Positions 15,790 to 23,769 of a stretch of 64,000 nt of DNA are shown here, one piece after another. Source of the stretch: Agathobacter rectalis ATCC 33656. Its GTDB lineage: Bacteria; Bacillota; Clostridia; Lachnospirales; Lachnospiraceae. The stretch is taken from positions 1,116,001-1,180,000 of the forward strand of contig NC_012781.1 in NCBI RefSeq assembly GCF_000020605.1, given 5' to 3'. Made by a program: the position numbers and the translations under genes. Below the pieces are notes generated by a model that was given only the letters and a program-made list of their open reading frames with translations, made no database searches and was not told the DNA's origin. Positions within the stretch are counted from its first letter, which is position 1; the number at the start of each line of letters is the position of its first letter.

Positions 15790-17871
15790 ATGAAATTTAC
15801 GATTAAGCATGAGTCAAGAGGCCGTATGCGTGTTCATATGGAGCAGTACCGCATGACATATGAGCAGGCGGACACTCTGCTTTATGTGATTCACAATCAC
15901 AGGAATGTTACCTTTGTAAAGGTTTATGACAGGACGGCTGATGCTGTGATTGAGTATGTAGGAGACAGAGAGCAGATTATAGAGCTGCTTCGCCACTTTC
16001 ATTATGAGAGCGCCAATGTGCCACAGACTGTTATTAAGACATCAGGAAGAGAGCTTAATAATTCATATCAGGAAAAACTTATCGGAAGTGTTGTCTGGCA
16101 TTACAGTAAAAAGCTCCTGCTGCCTTTGCCAATCAGGATAGCGCTTACTATTGGACGATCTGTAAAGTATATTGGAATTGGGCTTAAGTGTCTGCTGCAG
16201 AGAAAAATTGAAGTGCCGGTGCTTGATGCTACTGCCATCACGGTTTCGCTTGTCACAAAGGATTTTTCTACCGCAAGCTCTATTATGTTTCTGCTTGGAA
16301 TAGGTGAGCTTTTGGAGGAATGGACACACAAGAAGTCTGTTGATGACCTGGCCAGAAGCATGTCGCTTAATGTGAGCAAGGTATGGCTTAGGACACCTGA
16401 GAATCAGGAGATACTCGTTGAGTCCTCAAAGATTGAAAAGGGCGACAAGGTTGTTGTCCACATGGGAAATGTCATACCGTTCGACGGAGAGGTATTAGAT
16501 GGCGATGCGATGGTCAATCAGGCTTCCCTGACAGGTGAGTCGGTTCCGGTTCAAAGAACTGTCGGCAATACTGTGTTTGCAGGCACTGTTGTCGAGGAGG
16601 GCGAGATTACTATCAGGGTCAAGGAGGTTGAAGGAAACAACCGTTTTGACCAGATTGTTACTATGATAGAGGAGTCCGAAAAGCTTAAATCTGAGCTGGA
16701 GGGAAAGGCTGAGCACTATGCTGACAAGCTTGTGCCGTGGACGCTTGGAGCTACAGGGCTTACATATCTTCTGACAAGAAATGTGACAAAGGCTATGTCA
16801 ATTCTCATGGTGGATTTCTGCTGTGCACTCAAGCTTGCTATGCCAATCTCTGTGCTTTCTGCTATCAGAGAGGCAAGCCTTTATAATGTAACAGTAAAGG
16901 GAGGAAAGTTCCTTGAGGCTGTTGCGGAGGCTGATACCATCGTCTTTGACAAGACCGGTACACTCACAAAGGCACATCCGACTGTGGTTGATGTGGTGAA
17001 CTTCAATGATGAGTATTCATCTGATGACATGCTTCGTGTTGCAGCCTGTCTGGAGGAGCATTTCCCTCATTCAATGGCAAAGGCAGTGGTAGACGCTGCG
17101 TCTAAGAAGGGGCTTTCCCACGAGGAAATGCATACAAAGGTGGAGTATATTGTGGCTCATGGAATTGCAACCTCCATCAATGGCAAGCGTACTGTTATCG
17201 GAAGCTATCATTTTGTCTTTGAGGATGAAAAATGTGTTGTTCCTGCAGGAAAGGAGCCACTGTTTGAGTCGCTTCCGCTGTATTATTCTCACCTGTATCT
17301 GGCTATTGAGGGTAAGCTTTCGGCAGTTATCTGTATAGAGGATCCTCTGCGTGATGAGGCAGCAGCAGTTGTTACTTCATTAAAGAAGGCAGGCATATCA
17401 AAGGTTGTCATGATGACAGGAGACAGTGAGCGTACAGCTTCTGTCATTGCGAAAAAAGTAGGTGTAGATGAATACTACGCCGAGGTTTTACCTGAGGACA
17501 AGGCTGCCTTTGTGGAGAGAGAAAAGGATAAGGGCAGAAAGGTCATTATGATTGGTGACGGCATAAATGATTCACCGGCTCTTTCTGCGGCAAATGTCGG
17601 TATTGCAATCAGTGACGGCGCTGAAATTGCCCGCGAGATTGCTGATATTACGGTGGGCTCGGATGATCTCTACCAGATTGTAACTCTTAAATATATAAGT
17701 AATGCTCTTATGAAACGTATAAAGAGCAACTATCGAAAGATTGTTGGTTTTAACTCAGGGCTCATTGCTCTTGGTGTGGCAGGTGTGCTTCCGCCGACTA
17801 CGACAGCACTTTTGCACAATGGATCGACAATTCTTATCAGTGTGAACAGTATGAAGAATCTGCTTGAGTAG
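15790..17871 (+). CDS. Heavy-metal translocating P-type ATPase
   Basis: Protein of 693 residues. An N-terminal metal-binding-like domain (residues 1-75) lacks the CxxC. Then come membrane helices, the actuator TGES motif (QASLTGESVPV), the phosphorylation site DKTGTLTKAHP, the P1B-specific HP pair in EEHFPHSMAKAVV, the nucleotide domain and GDGINDSPALSAANVG. The usual metal-site CPC of helix 6 reads F-C-C-A-L-K-L (about residues 342-344), so the proline is missing. The class exports or imports transition metals across the cell membrane; the odd site prevents calling the metal. Operon with the small protein upstream. Confidence 0.9.
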   Translation: MKFTIKHESRGRMRVHMEQYRMTYEQADTLLYVIHNHRNVTFVKVYDRTADAVIEYVGDREQIIELLRHFHYESANVPQTVIKTSGRELNNSYQEKLIGSVVWHYSKKLLLPLPIRIALTIGRSVKYIGIGLKCLLQRKIEVPVLDATAITVSLVTKDFSTASSIMFLLGIGELLEEWTHKKSVDDLARSMSLNVSKVWLRTPENQEILVESSKIEKGDKVVVHMGNVIPFDGEVLDGDAMVNQASLTGESVPVQRTVGNTVFAGTVVEEGEITIRVKEVEGNNRFDQIVTMIEESEKLKSELEGKAEHYADKLVPWTLGATGLTYLLTRNVTKAMSILMVDFCCALKLAMPISVLSAIREASLYNVTVKGGKFLEAVAEADTIVFDKTGTLTKAHPTVVDVVNFNDEYSSDDMLRVAACLEEHFPHSMAKAVVDAASKKGLSHEEMHTKVEYIVAHGIATSINGKRTVIGSYHFVFEDEKCVVPAGKEPLFESLPLYYSHLYLAIEGKLSAVICIEDPLRDEAAAVVTSLKKAGISKVVMMTGDSERTASVIAKKVGVDEYYAEVLPEDKAAFVEREKDKGRKVIMIGDGINDSPALSAANVGIAISDGAEIAREIADITVGSDDLYQIVTLKYISNALMKRIKSNYRKIVGFNSGLIALGVAGVLPPTTTALLHNGSTILISVNSMKNLLE

Positions 17872-17899
17872 ATTTTGGATGTCAATGTTTATTGATGTA

Positions 17900-18176
17900 G
17901 TACGGGGCGCTGCCGCGGGTACCGTGGTGGCACACGTACTATCCCGCGTGCTACGCTTCGTGGGTAAGATACTATACGAAATTATGCTTGAAGGGTTTCT
18001 ATGCTTGACGAAACCGTCGAAACGCGCCGTCCATGGCGCGGTTCTCCTCGCCCCTGCGTCCTTGCAGGGGCGTTTCTGCGCTTCATGGCATAATTTCTAC
18101 AGTATCTAACTCACTGCGCTATTCGCACACGTGATAGTACGTGTGCCACCGCGGTGCCCGCGGCAGCGCCCCTTAC
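17900..18176. repeat. Nested-palindrome element, copy A
   Basis: A GC-rich element filling most of the 384-base gap after the ATPase. Outer arms (from 17904 GGGGCGCTGCCGCGGG, and its complement ending at 18172) pair over about 40 bases with several G-U type exchanges. Inside, GAAATTATGC (17978-17987) pairs with GCATAATTTC (18088-18097). The core has CTATGCTTGACGAAACCG, then two hairpins: CGCGCC/GGCGCG (18023-18040, loop GTCCAT) and GCCCCTGC/GCAGGGGC (18050-18071, loop GTCCTT), then CTTCATGG. Copy B at 33090-33332 has the same plan in the opposite orientation. No protein-coding reading is credible. Confidence 0.85.
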
Positions 18177-18255
18177 GTTGTGGTGGAAATAATGTAGGAA
18201 TTGTGATAAACTAACTCATATGTAGTGCAGATTATTTTTATATGAGGTTAGATTA

Positions 18256-18525
18256 GTGAAGGTTGAAGAGGTTATAAGCAGGGTTGCAGAGCTTTGCAGA
18301 CAGCATGATGCCCAAAAGGTAATTTTATATGGTTCAAGAGCTAAAGGTACTGCATTGGAACGTAGTGATATTGATATAGCGGTATCGGGAGTGAAGGATT
18401 TTGATACGCTTTCTGATGAAGTGGAGGACTTACCTACCTTGTACAGTGTTGATTTACTGAATTTGGATACATGCAGGAATGATTTATTATTGGAGGATAT
18501 CAGACAGTATGGACGCAAAATTTGA
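18256..18525 (+). CDS. MntA-type minimal nucleotidyltransferase (antitoxin)
   Basis: GTG start at 18256; 89 residues. The pol-beta superfamily motif is complete: YGSRAKGTALERSDIDIAV with G26-S27 and D38, D40. In MntA/HepT systems this enzyme adds AMP to a tyrosine of the HEPN partner and so neutralises it. The HepT-like gene overlaps its 3' end by 17 bases. Both stand directly after nested-palindrome element A. Confidence 0.88.
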   Translation: MKVEEVISRVAELCRQHDAQKVILYGSRAKGTALERSDIDIAVSGVKDFDTLSDEVEDLPTLYSVDLLNLDTCRNDLLLEDIRQYGRKI

Positions 18526-18916
18526 GAGACGTTTTAAATCTTTTTGTAATTCACTAGATGCGTTAGCTGAGGCAAGGCAGAGAGACCTTTCCGATTCGTT
18601 TGTTTTGAGTGGGACAAGTGCTAAATTTAGCATTACTTTTGATTTATCGTGGAAGGTAATGAAAGATATTCTGGTACAATATTATTCGATAACCGGGTTT
18701 GTTACAGGTTCACCGCGAGAGGTGTTACGTGAATCCTTCAAGGCAAAGCTGATTTCTGATGATGCGTGGATGGATATGCTTAAGGTCAGAAATGAACTTG
18801 CACATGACTATGATTGTGAGGTTGTAAGGACACATTGTAATACAATTGTTGAAAAATATATTGATTTGTTTTATGATTTTAAGAATACGATAGATGAATT
18901 ATTGAAGGTTGGATAA
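18509..18916 (+). CDS. HepT-like HEPN toxin / HI0074-family nucleotidyltransferase partner
   Basis: Start at 18509 (MDAKFERRFKSF) chosen because the upstream extension lies inside the antitoxin gene. Of 135 residues, the helical bundle ends in KVRNELAHDY, the exact R-x4-H-x-Y motif (R94, H99, Y101) of HEPN ribonucleases; Y101 is the position AMPylated in HepT. The middle (TFDLSWKVMKDIL) is typical of the HI0074/KNTase substrate-binding group. The pair is either a toxin-antitoxin module or a housekeeping nucleotidyltransferase; the intact motif favours the former. Confidence 0.85.
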   Translation: MDAKFERRFKSFCNSLDALAEARQRDLSDSFVLSGTSAKFSITFDLSWKVMKDILVQYYSITGFVTGSPREVLRESFKAKLISDDAWMDMLKVRNELAHDYDCEVVRTHCNTIVEKYIDLFYDFKNTIDELLKVG

Positions 18917-18988
18917 ATTTTACGTAGATATATCTAATGCACAAAATTAACACAATATAGTAATAAAAACATAGAATTAAAGATAGCG

Positions 18989-19996
18989 ATGACAAATATA
19001 GAGGTTGAAATAAACGATAATTATATATGTGTATATGAGAGGCTTAATGATGATTGCATTAGGCTTCTTCATATGTATGGGAAAAATCCGGTGTGTGTGG
19101 TGCCGGATATGCTTGACGGCATGAGAGTGACGGAGCTTGCGGAGTATTGCTTTTCTTTCAAGAGTATGCCTGAAAAATTGAAAACAGAGCTTGGGATTGA
19201 TGATATTCTGCGTCCTGATATGACGGAGCTGTGTGATGATTATATTGAGAGGGTCATATTGCCGGACGGAATGAAAAAGATTGGCAGGCTGTGCTTTTAT
19301 AATTGTTCAAGGCTGACTATGCTTGAGCTGCCATCCGACATATGTGATGTGGATGGTGACGCTTTCATGAACTGCACAAAACTTTATATGCTTGTGATGA
19401 GAGGCTCACCGAAGGATAAGTCGTGTCTTAAGCAGATTCTTTCACAGATAAGCACTCTTGTGAGGGTTAGATGGGCTGACAGCGATGGAAATGCGATTGC
19501 GCAGGCATGTTTTTTCGAGTACGACCAGACATATGATGAGATTGGTCCTGCTCATATTTTTAAGCTGAACATGAACGGAGAAGGCTTTCGCGCCAGACAG
19601 GCTTTTATGGACCGCGTGTTTGTGTGGAAGCAGTATGATGAAATATTTTCAGAGGCGATTGCGCAGGAGAGTGAGGATGACCTTTTAGATATGGCTTTTT
19701 ATAGGCTTATTTATGCGTATGAGCTTTCAAAAGAAGCTAGGCAGCAGTTTTTGGAGTATATTGTCAATCATAAAAAAAGGCTGTCTGAGCTTATCATAAG
19801 AAAAAGGGATTCGGGTTTGCTGCAGAGTTTTCTGGAGCTTAAAGATGGTGAGGAGAATTTTATCGCAGATGTCCTGGCTGTTACTGATATGCTTGCACTT
19901 GCAGCACAGGATGAATGGAGTGAGGGCAGTGTGATTTTGCATAGATTTAAGAAGGAAAATCTGTCGGTATCCAGGAAGAGGCGGTTTGAATTTTAA
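18989..19996 (+). CDS. Leucine-rich-repeat-like cytoplasmic protein
   Basis: Protein of 335 residues without signal peptide or membrane helix. Residues ~25-135 show BspA-type repeat features (RVTELAEYCFSF, IERVILPDGMKKIGRLCFYN, LTMLELPSDICDVDGDAFMN). The C-terminal half is helical and charged with no recognised domain. Similar proteins often sit beside the VWA/AAA genes found here at 22414-25220, so it may belong to the same system although a MATE gene now lies between. No clear ribosome binding site is seen. Function unknown. Confidence 0.7.
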   Translation: MTNIEVEINDNYICVYERLNDDCIRLLHMYGKNPVCVVPDMLDGMRVTELAEYCFSFKSMPEKLKTELGIDDILRPDMTELCDDYIERVILPDGMKKIGRLCFYNCSRLTMLELPSDICDVDGDAFMNCTKLYMLVMRGSPKDKSCLKQILSQISTLVRVRWADSDGNAIAQACFFEYDQTYDEIGPAHIFKLNMNGEGFRARQAFMDRVFVWKQYDEIFSEAIAQESEDDLLDMAFYRLIYAYELSKEARQQFLEYIVNHKKRLSELIIRKRDSGLLQSFLELKDGEENFIADVLAVTDMLALAAQDEWSEGSVILHRFKKENLSVSRKRRFEF

Positions 19997-20039
19997 ATTT
20001 AAGTGTAAATGCAAAGGTTATGTTATTACTAAAAAATAT

Positions 20040-20068
20040 TTGACTTTTTTCAAAAATAAAAATATAAT
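20040..20068 (+). promoter_or_regulatory. Promoter of the MATE leader
   Basis: TTGACT (20040-20045), 17-base spacer, TATAAT (20063-20068), giving a leader of about 175 bases before the MATE start codon. Confidence 0.75.
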
Positions 20069-20079
20069 AGCCTATGAAC

Positions 20080-20223
20080 GAGTAGCAGACTAGCGTAAAT
20101 CCAGTTTAGCTGCTCTTTTTTTTGTGCACCTGCTGTCGCACATCATTAAAATATATAGTGCATTATAAAGTGTGTAGCTTATCAGCGTAAGTCCAGCTTA
20201 TGAGATAAGAGCGCACTTTTTTT
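20080..20223 (+). ncRNA. Tandem hairpin-terminators with a shared apical motif
   Basis: Two intrinsic terminators in the MATE leader. Unit 1: GAGTAGC (20080-20086) pairs with GCTGCTC (20109-20115), then eight T. Unit 2: AGTGTG and CTTATC (20169-20183) pair with GATAAG and CGCACT (20204-20217), then seven T. Their loops hold AGCGTAAATCCAG (20092-20104) and AGCGTAAGTCCAG (20184-20196), identical at 12 of 13 bases while the stems differ. This is the plan of a two-step attenuator or ligand-binding leader. I do not recognise a known riboswitch class. Confidence 0.6.
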
Positions 20224-20249
20224 ATGCAGAAAAGGAGGAATAAGTTAAG

Positions 20250-21617
20250 ATGGCAGAAAGTAACAAGATGAAGGACATGCCGGTAAATAAGCTCATGGTA
20301 CAGATGGGAATACCGATGATTTTATCTATGGCATTGCAGGCAGTTTACAATATTGTAGACAGCGCCTTTGTGGGAAATATGAGGTCAGGAAGTGAGGCAG
20401 CACTTAATGCACTGACACTGGTATTTCCGGTTCAGATGCTTATGGTAGCAGTTGGAATTGGAACAGGAGTGGGAACCAATGCACTTCTTGCAAGAACACT
20501 TGGTCAGGGAAATAGTAAAAAAGCTGCAAAGGTTGCAGGAAACAGTTTATTTCTTGGTGCAATAATTTATATAGTATGCCTGTTGTTTGGAATTTTTGGA
20601 GTTAAAGCTTATATTTCATCACAGACCGTTGATCCTCAAGTTATTTCAATGGGAACAAATTACTTGAGAATATGTTGTGTGATTTCATTTGGAATTATTT
20701 TCTTTTCACTATTTGAAAAACTGCTGCAGGCAACAGGACGTTCTCTTTATTCTACAATTGGTCAGGTAGTTGGAGCAGTGGTAAATATTATTCTTGATCC
20801 TATTATGATTTATGGTATTGGACCGGTTCCGGAAATGGGAGTTAAGGGCGCCGCATATGCAACTGTTATCGGTCAGGTTGTGTCTGCAATACTGCTGTTT
20901 GTGTTTCATATGAAGCTGAACAGGGAATTTGAGCATGATACAAAGTATATGAAGCCTGATGGAGGAATAATCAGGGAAATTTATGCAATTGGACTTCCGG
21001 CTATTATTGCACAGGCTCTGATGTCAATTATGGTTTATGTGATGAATCTTATTTTGAAATTTAGTCCTTCGGCGCAGACTGCATATGGTTTGTTTTATAA
21101 GGTGCAGCAGTTTGTATTGTTCCTTGCATTCGGACTAAGGGATGCAATTACACCAATTATAGCTTTTTCATATGGAATGCATAGCAAAAAGAGAATTAAG
21201 GATGGCATCAGGTATGGATTGCTTTATACGATTGTGCTTATGGTCATAGGAGTAGCGATTACAGAAATTTTCCCGGGAGAATTTGCTGCTTTGTTCAATG
21301 CAGGAGCATCAAGAGAATATTTTATCGGGGCAATGAGAATTATTTCCATCAGCTTTATTTTTGCCGGAATAAATGTGGCATATCAGGGTATTTACCAGGC
21401 GCTTGATGGTGGTATGGAATCGCTTGTGATTTCACTGCTCAGACAGCTTATAATTATATTACCTTTGGCATGCATCTTCTCATTTTTTGTAAGAGGCGGA
21501 CATATTGGAGTTTCGCTGATCTGGTGGGCATTTCCAATCACGGAGGTGACTGCTTGTATTGTAGGATATTTATTTTTAAAGAGAATCAATAAAAATAAAG
21601 TGGAAAACTTAAATTAA
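20250..21617 (+). CDS. MATE family multidrug/metabolite exporter
   Basis: Protein of 455 residues with twelve hydrophobic segments in two homologous halves. Start region [33 protein letters not shown] and the second-half motifs ([31 protein letters not shown]) are typical of MATE antiporters, which expel drugs or metabolites using sodium or proton gradients. GGAGG lies 11 bases before ATG. Tandem terminator hairpins upstream suggest its transcription is controlled by antitermination, perhaps by the exported compound. The cytidylate kinase-like gene follows 13 bases later. Confidence 0.9.
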   Translation: MAESNKMKDMPVNKLMVQMGIPMILSMALQAVYNIVDSAFVGNMRSGSEAALNALTLVFPVQMLMVAVGIGTGVGTNALLARTLGQGNSKKAAKVAGNSLFLGAIIYIVCLLFGIFGVKAYISSQTVDPQVISMGTNYLRICCVISFGIIFFSLFEKLLQATGRSLYSTIGQVVGAVVNIILDPIMIYGIGPVPEMGVKGAAYATVIGQVVSAILLFVFHMKLNREFEHDTKYMKPDGGIIREIYAIGLPAIIAQALMSIMVYVMNLILKFSPSAQTAYGLFYKVQQFVLFLAFGLRDAITPIIAFSYGMHSKKRIKDGIRYGLLYTIVLMVIGVAITEIFPGEFAALFNAGASREYFIGAMRIISISFIFAGINVAYQGIYQALDGGMESLVISLLRQLIIILPLACIFSFFVRGGHIGVSLIWWAFPITEVTACIVGYLFLKRINKNKVENLN

Positions 21618-21630
21618 GGAGGCATAAGCC

Positions 21631-22215
21631 ATGACAAAAAGAATCATTACGATAAGCCGAGAGTTTGGAAGTGGCGGACGTTTTATCGGAGAAGAAGTCG
21701 CAAATAAACTTGGAATTAAATATTATGACAAGGAAATAATTGGACAGATTGCAAAAGAGTCAGGACTGGCACCGGAGTATATTAAGGAAAATGCTGAGCT
21801 GTCCCCAAAGAAAGGGATTTTTGCATATGCATTTACCGGTCGTGATATTACAGGAAAATCAGTAGAAGATATGGTATATGAGGCACAGAGAAAAGTGATT
21901 TTGGATTTGGCAGAAAAAGAGCCATGTGTGATTATTGGAAGAAATGCTGATTATATTTTGAAAGACAGGGATGATGTATTGAATGTGTATATCCATGGGG
22001 ATATGCCGGAAAAAATACAGCGTATCTGTAAGCTGCATAATACTTCAGAAGCTGATGCAGTAAAAATGATAAATGACATAGATAAAAGGCGTATGACAAA
22101 TTATAATTTTTACACGGATCAGAAATGGGGAAAAGCTGCTAATTATACATTGTGCCTGAACAGCTCAAAGCTCGGGTATGACAAATGTGAGAGTATAATT
22201 ATTGAATGTGTATAG
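21631..22215 (+). CDS. Cytidylate kinase-like P-loop protein
   Basis: Protein of 194 residues, AAGGAGG site. It starts TKRIITISREFGSGGRFIGEE, where GSGGR replaces the usual P-loop, and has KYYDKEIIGQIA and CVIIGRNADYIL further on. This is the cytidylate kinase-like family (AAA_33 group) widespread in Clostridia, related to but distinct from Cmk; substrates are unknown. It probably shares the MATE transcript and is closed by a terminator. Confidence 0.85.
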   Translation: MTKRIITISREFGSGGRFIGEEVANKLGIKYYDKEIIGQIAKESGLAPEYIKENAELSPKKGIFAYAFTGRDITGKSVEDMVYEAQRKVILDLAEKEPCVIIGRNADYILKDRDDVLNVYIHGDMPEKIQRICKLHNTSEADAVKMINDIDKRRMTNYNFYTDQKWGKAANYTLCLNSSKLGYDKCESIIIECV

Positions 22216-22228
22216 TGTAATAAACTTA

Positions 22229-22279
22229 TAATCCCGTATAGCTTATGATTGTATCATGAACTATCCGGGATTACTTTTT
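22229..22279 (+). terminator. Terminator of the MATE operon
   Basis: TAATCCCG (22229-22236) pairs with CGGGATTA (22266-22273) with inner TATAG/CTAT pairing, followed by a T run. Confidence 0.8.
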
Positions 22280-22413
22280 AAATATACTTTTTAAGATGTT
22301 GTTTGTGAGTCACATTTTATTGAGAAAATAAGGTTACTATAGTATAATAAACTCTGAAAATATTGCAGCAGAATAATAGGGTTTGTGAAGTATATGGGAA
22401 AGGAGGCAGCTTC

Positions 22414-23769
22414 ATGAAAAAACATGTCCAGACAGATTCAGAGTGGCAGGAGGAAATGTCACAGAAAATAATAGATGAAATACAGTGCGAGTTGTATCTC
22501 GACATGCCTTTTATGAAACTGGCGCTCTCGGCTCTTTCCCCAAAGGTGAACGAGCAGCTTTACTCCATGGCAACTGACGGCACATATATTTATTACAATC
22601 CAATCAGGCTGATTGATATATTTAAGAAAAATGGCATGTATCTGAACCGGGCTTATCTGCACAGTGTGCTGCATTGTCTGTTTTTTCACCTGTGGACTAA
22701 AGGTGAGAGGGATGAATTTCTGTGGAATATGGCATGTGATATAATGGTTGAGTACACGATTGATACAATGGAAAAGAAAAGCACAAAGCGTATCCTAAGC
22801 TATATAAGAAAAACCACGTATGAGAGGCTTAAAAAAGAGCATATCGTGATTGCTCCCGGAGCCTTATACGCGTGGCTATACAAGCAGTATGCAGAAATAA
22901 AGGCTGAAGAAATCACGGATATAGATGATATTGCAAACACAACGGATAAAAATGAGCTTGCACTTTTGGCACGGGAATTTTACACAGATGACCACTCTTT
23001 GTGGCCGGAGGAGAAAAACGACAATGCTATGCCACTAAGCTCATCCGAGGCCCAAAAGCAGTGGCAGAAAATATCCAGACAGACACGTATGGAGAAAAGC
23101 CATTCAAAGGACAGCGAATCCGAGGGTGAGCAGGTAATGATGAGGGAGCTGTCCGCGAAAAGAAGCAGACGAAGCTACAAGGAGTTTCTGCGCAGGTTTG
23201 CAGTGCTTCGTGAGGAGGTACACGCAGATTATGATTCCTTTGATATGGGGTATTACGCGTATGGACTTTCGCTTTACGGCAATATGCCGCTCATTGAGCC
23301 TCTTGAAACGAGGGAGACATACAAGATAAGGGATTTTGTCATAGTACTTGATACGAGCTATTCTGTGAGTGGGGAGCTGGTGGAGCACTTTTTACAGGAG
23401 ACCTTTACAATTCTCACGGAGTCGGACAGCTTTTTTGTCAGGAATAAAATACGCATCATACAGTGTGATGACAGCGTAAAGACGGACGAGGAAATTACAG
23501 ATGAAAAGCAGATTAAGCCGCTTTTAAACAAGTTTACGCTCGTAGGAGGCGGAGGCACAGATTTCAGACCGGCATTTTCGTATGTGAGAGACCTTCTGGA
23601 TAAGGGAGAGCTTAAGAACATGTGCGGACTTATATATTTTACTGATGGCAAGGGAATTTTCCCGGCAAAGTGTCCATCGTACAAGTGCGCATTTGTGTCG
23701 GTTGGTGCATATGAGGGTAATGAGGTGCCGCCATGGGCGATGCAGGTGGAGCTGGAGGAAACAATATGA
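22414..23769 (+). CDS. DUF2201-type putative metallopeptidase with C-terminal VWA-like domain
   Basis: Start at 22414 fits an AAAGGAGG site; 451 residues. The N-terminal part has a zinc-like HSVLHCLFFHLW motif (about residues 80-92) typical of the DUF2201 group. The C-terminal ~190 residues are a VWA-like fold: FVIVLDTSYSVSGE (MIDAS DxSxS) and GGGGTDFRPAF (second MIDAS threonine/aspartate). The next gene is a MoxR-type AAA ATPase overlapping by four bases. MoxR-VWA pairs act as chaperone-like machines that insert cofactors or remodel complexes. Its client is not known; the SPL-type gene downstream is a candidate. Confidence 0.82.
   Translation: MKKHVQTDSEWQEEMSQKIIDEIQCELYLDMPFMKLALSALSPKVNEQLYSMATDGTYIYYNPIRLIDIFKKNGMYLNRAYLHSVLHCLFFHLWTKGERDEFLWNMACDIMVEYTIDTMEKKSTKRILSYIRKTTYERLKKEHIVIAPGALYAWLYKQYAEIKAEEITDIDDIANTTDKNELALLAREFYTDDHSLWPEEKNDNAMPLSSSEAQKQWQKISRQTRMEKSHSKDSESEGEQVMMRELSAKRSRRSYKEFLRRFAVLREEVHADYDSFDMGYYAYGLSLYGNMPLIEPLETRETYKIRDFVIVLDTSYSVSGELVEHFLQETFTILTESDSFFVRNKIRIIQCDDSVKTDEEITDEKQIKPLLNKFTLVGGGGTDFRPAFSYVRDLLDKGELKNMCGLIYFTDGKGIFPAKCPSYKCAFVSVGAYEGNEVPPWAMQVELEETI

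Noticed and set aside
17864-18109. Short plus-strand ORF running into palindrome copy A
   Set aside because: It overlaps the end of the ATPase gene and its sequence is dictated by the palindrome; no ribosome binding site or protein-like composition.
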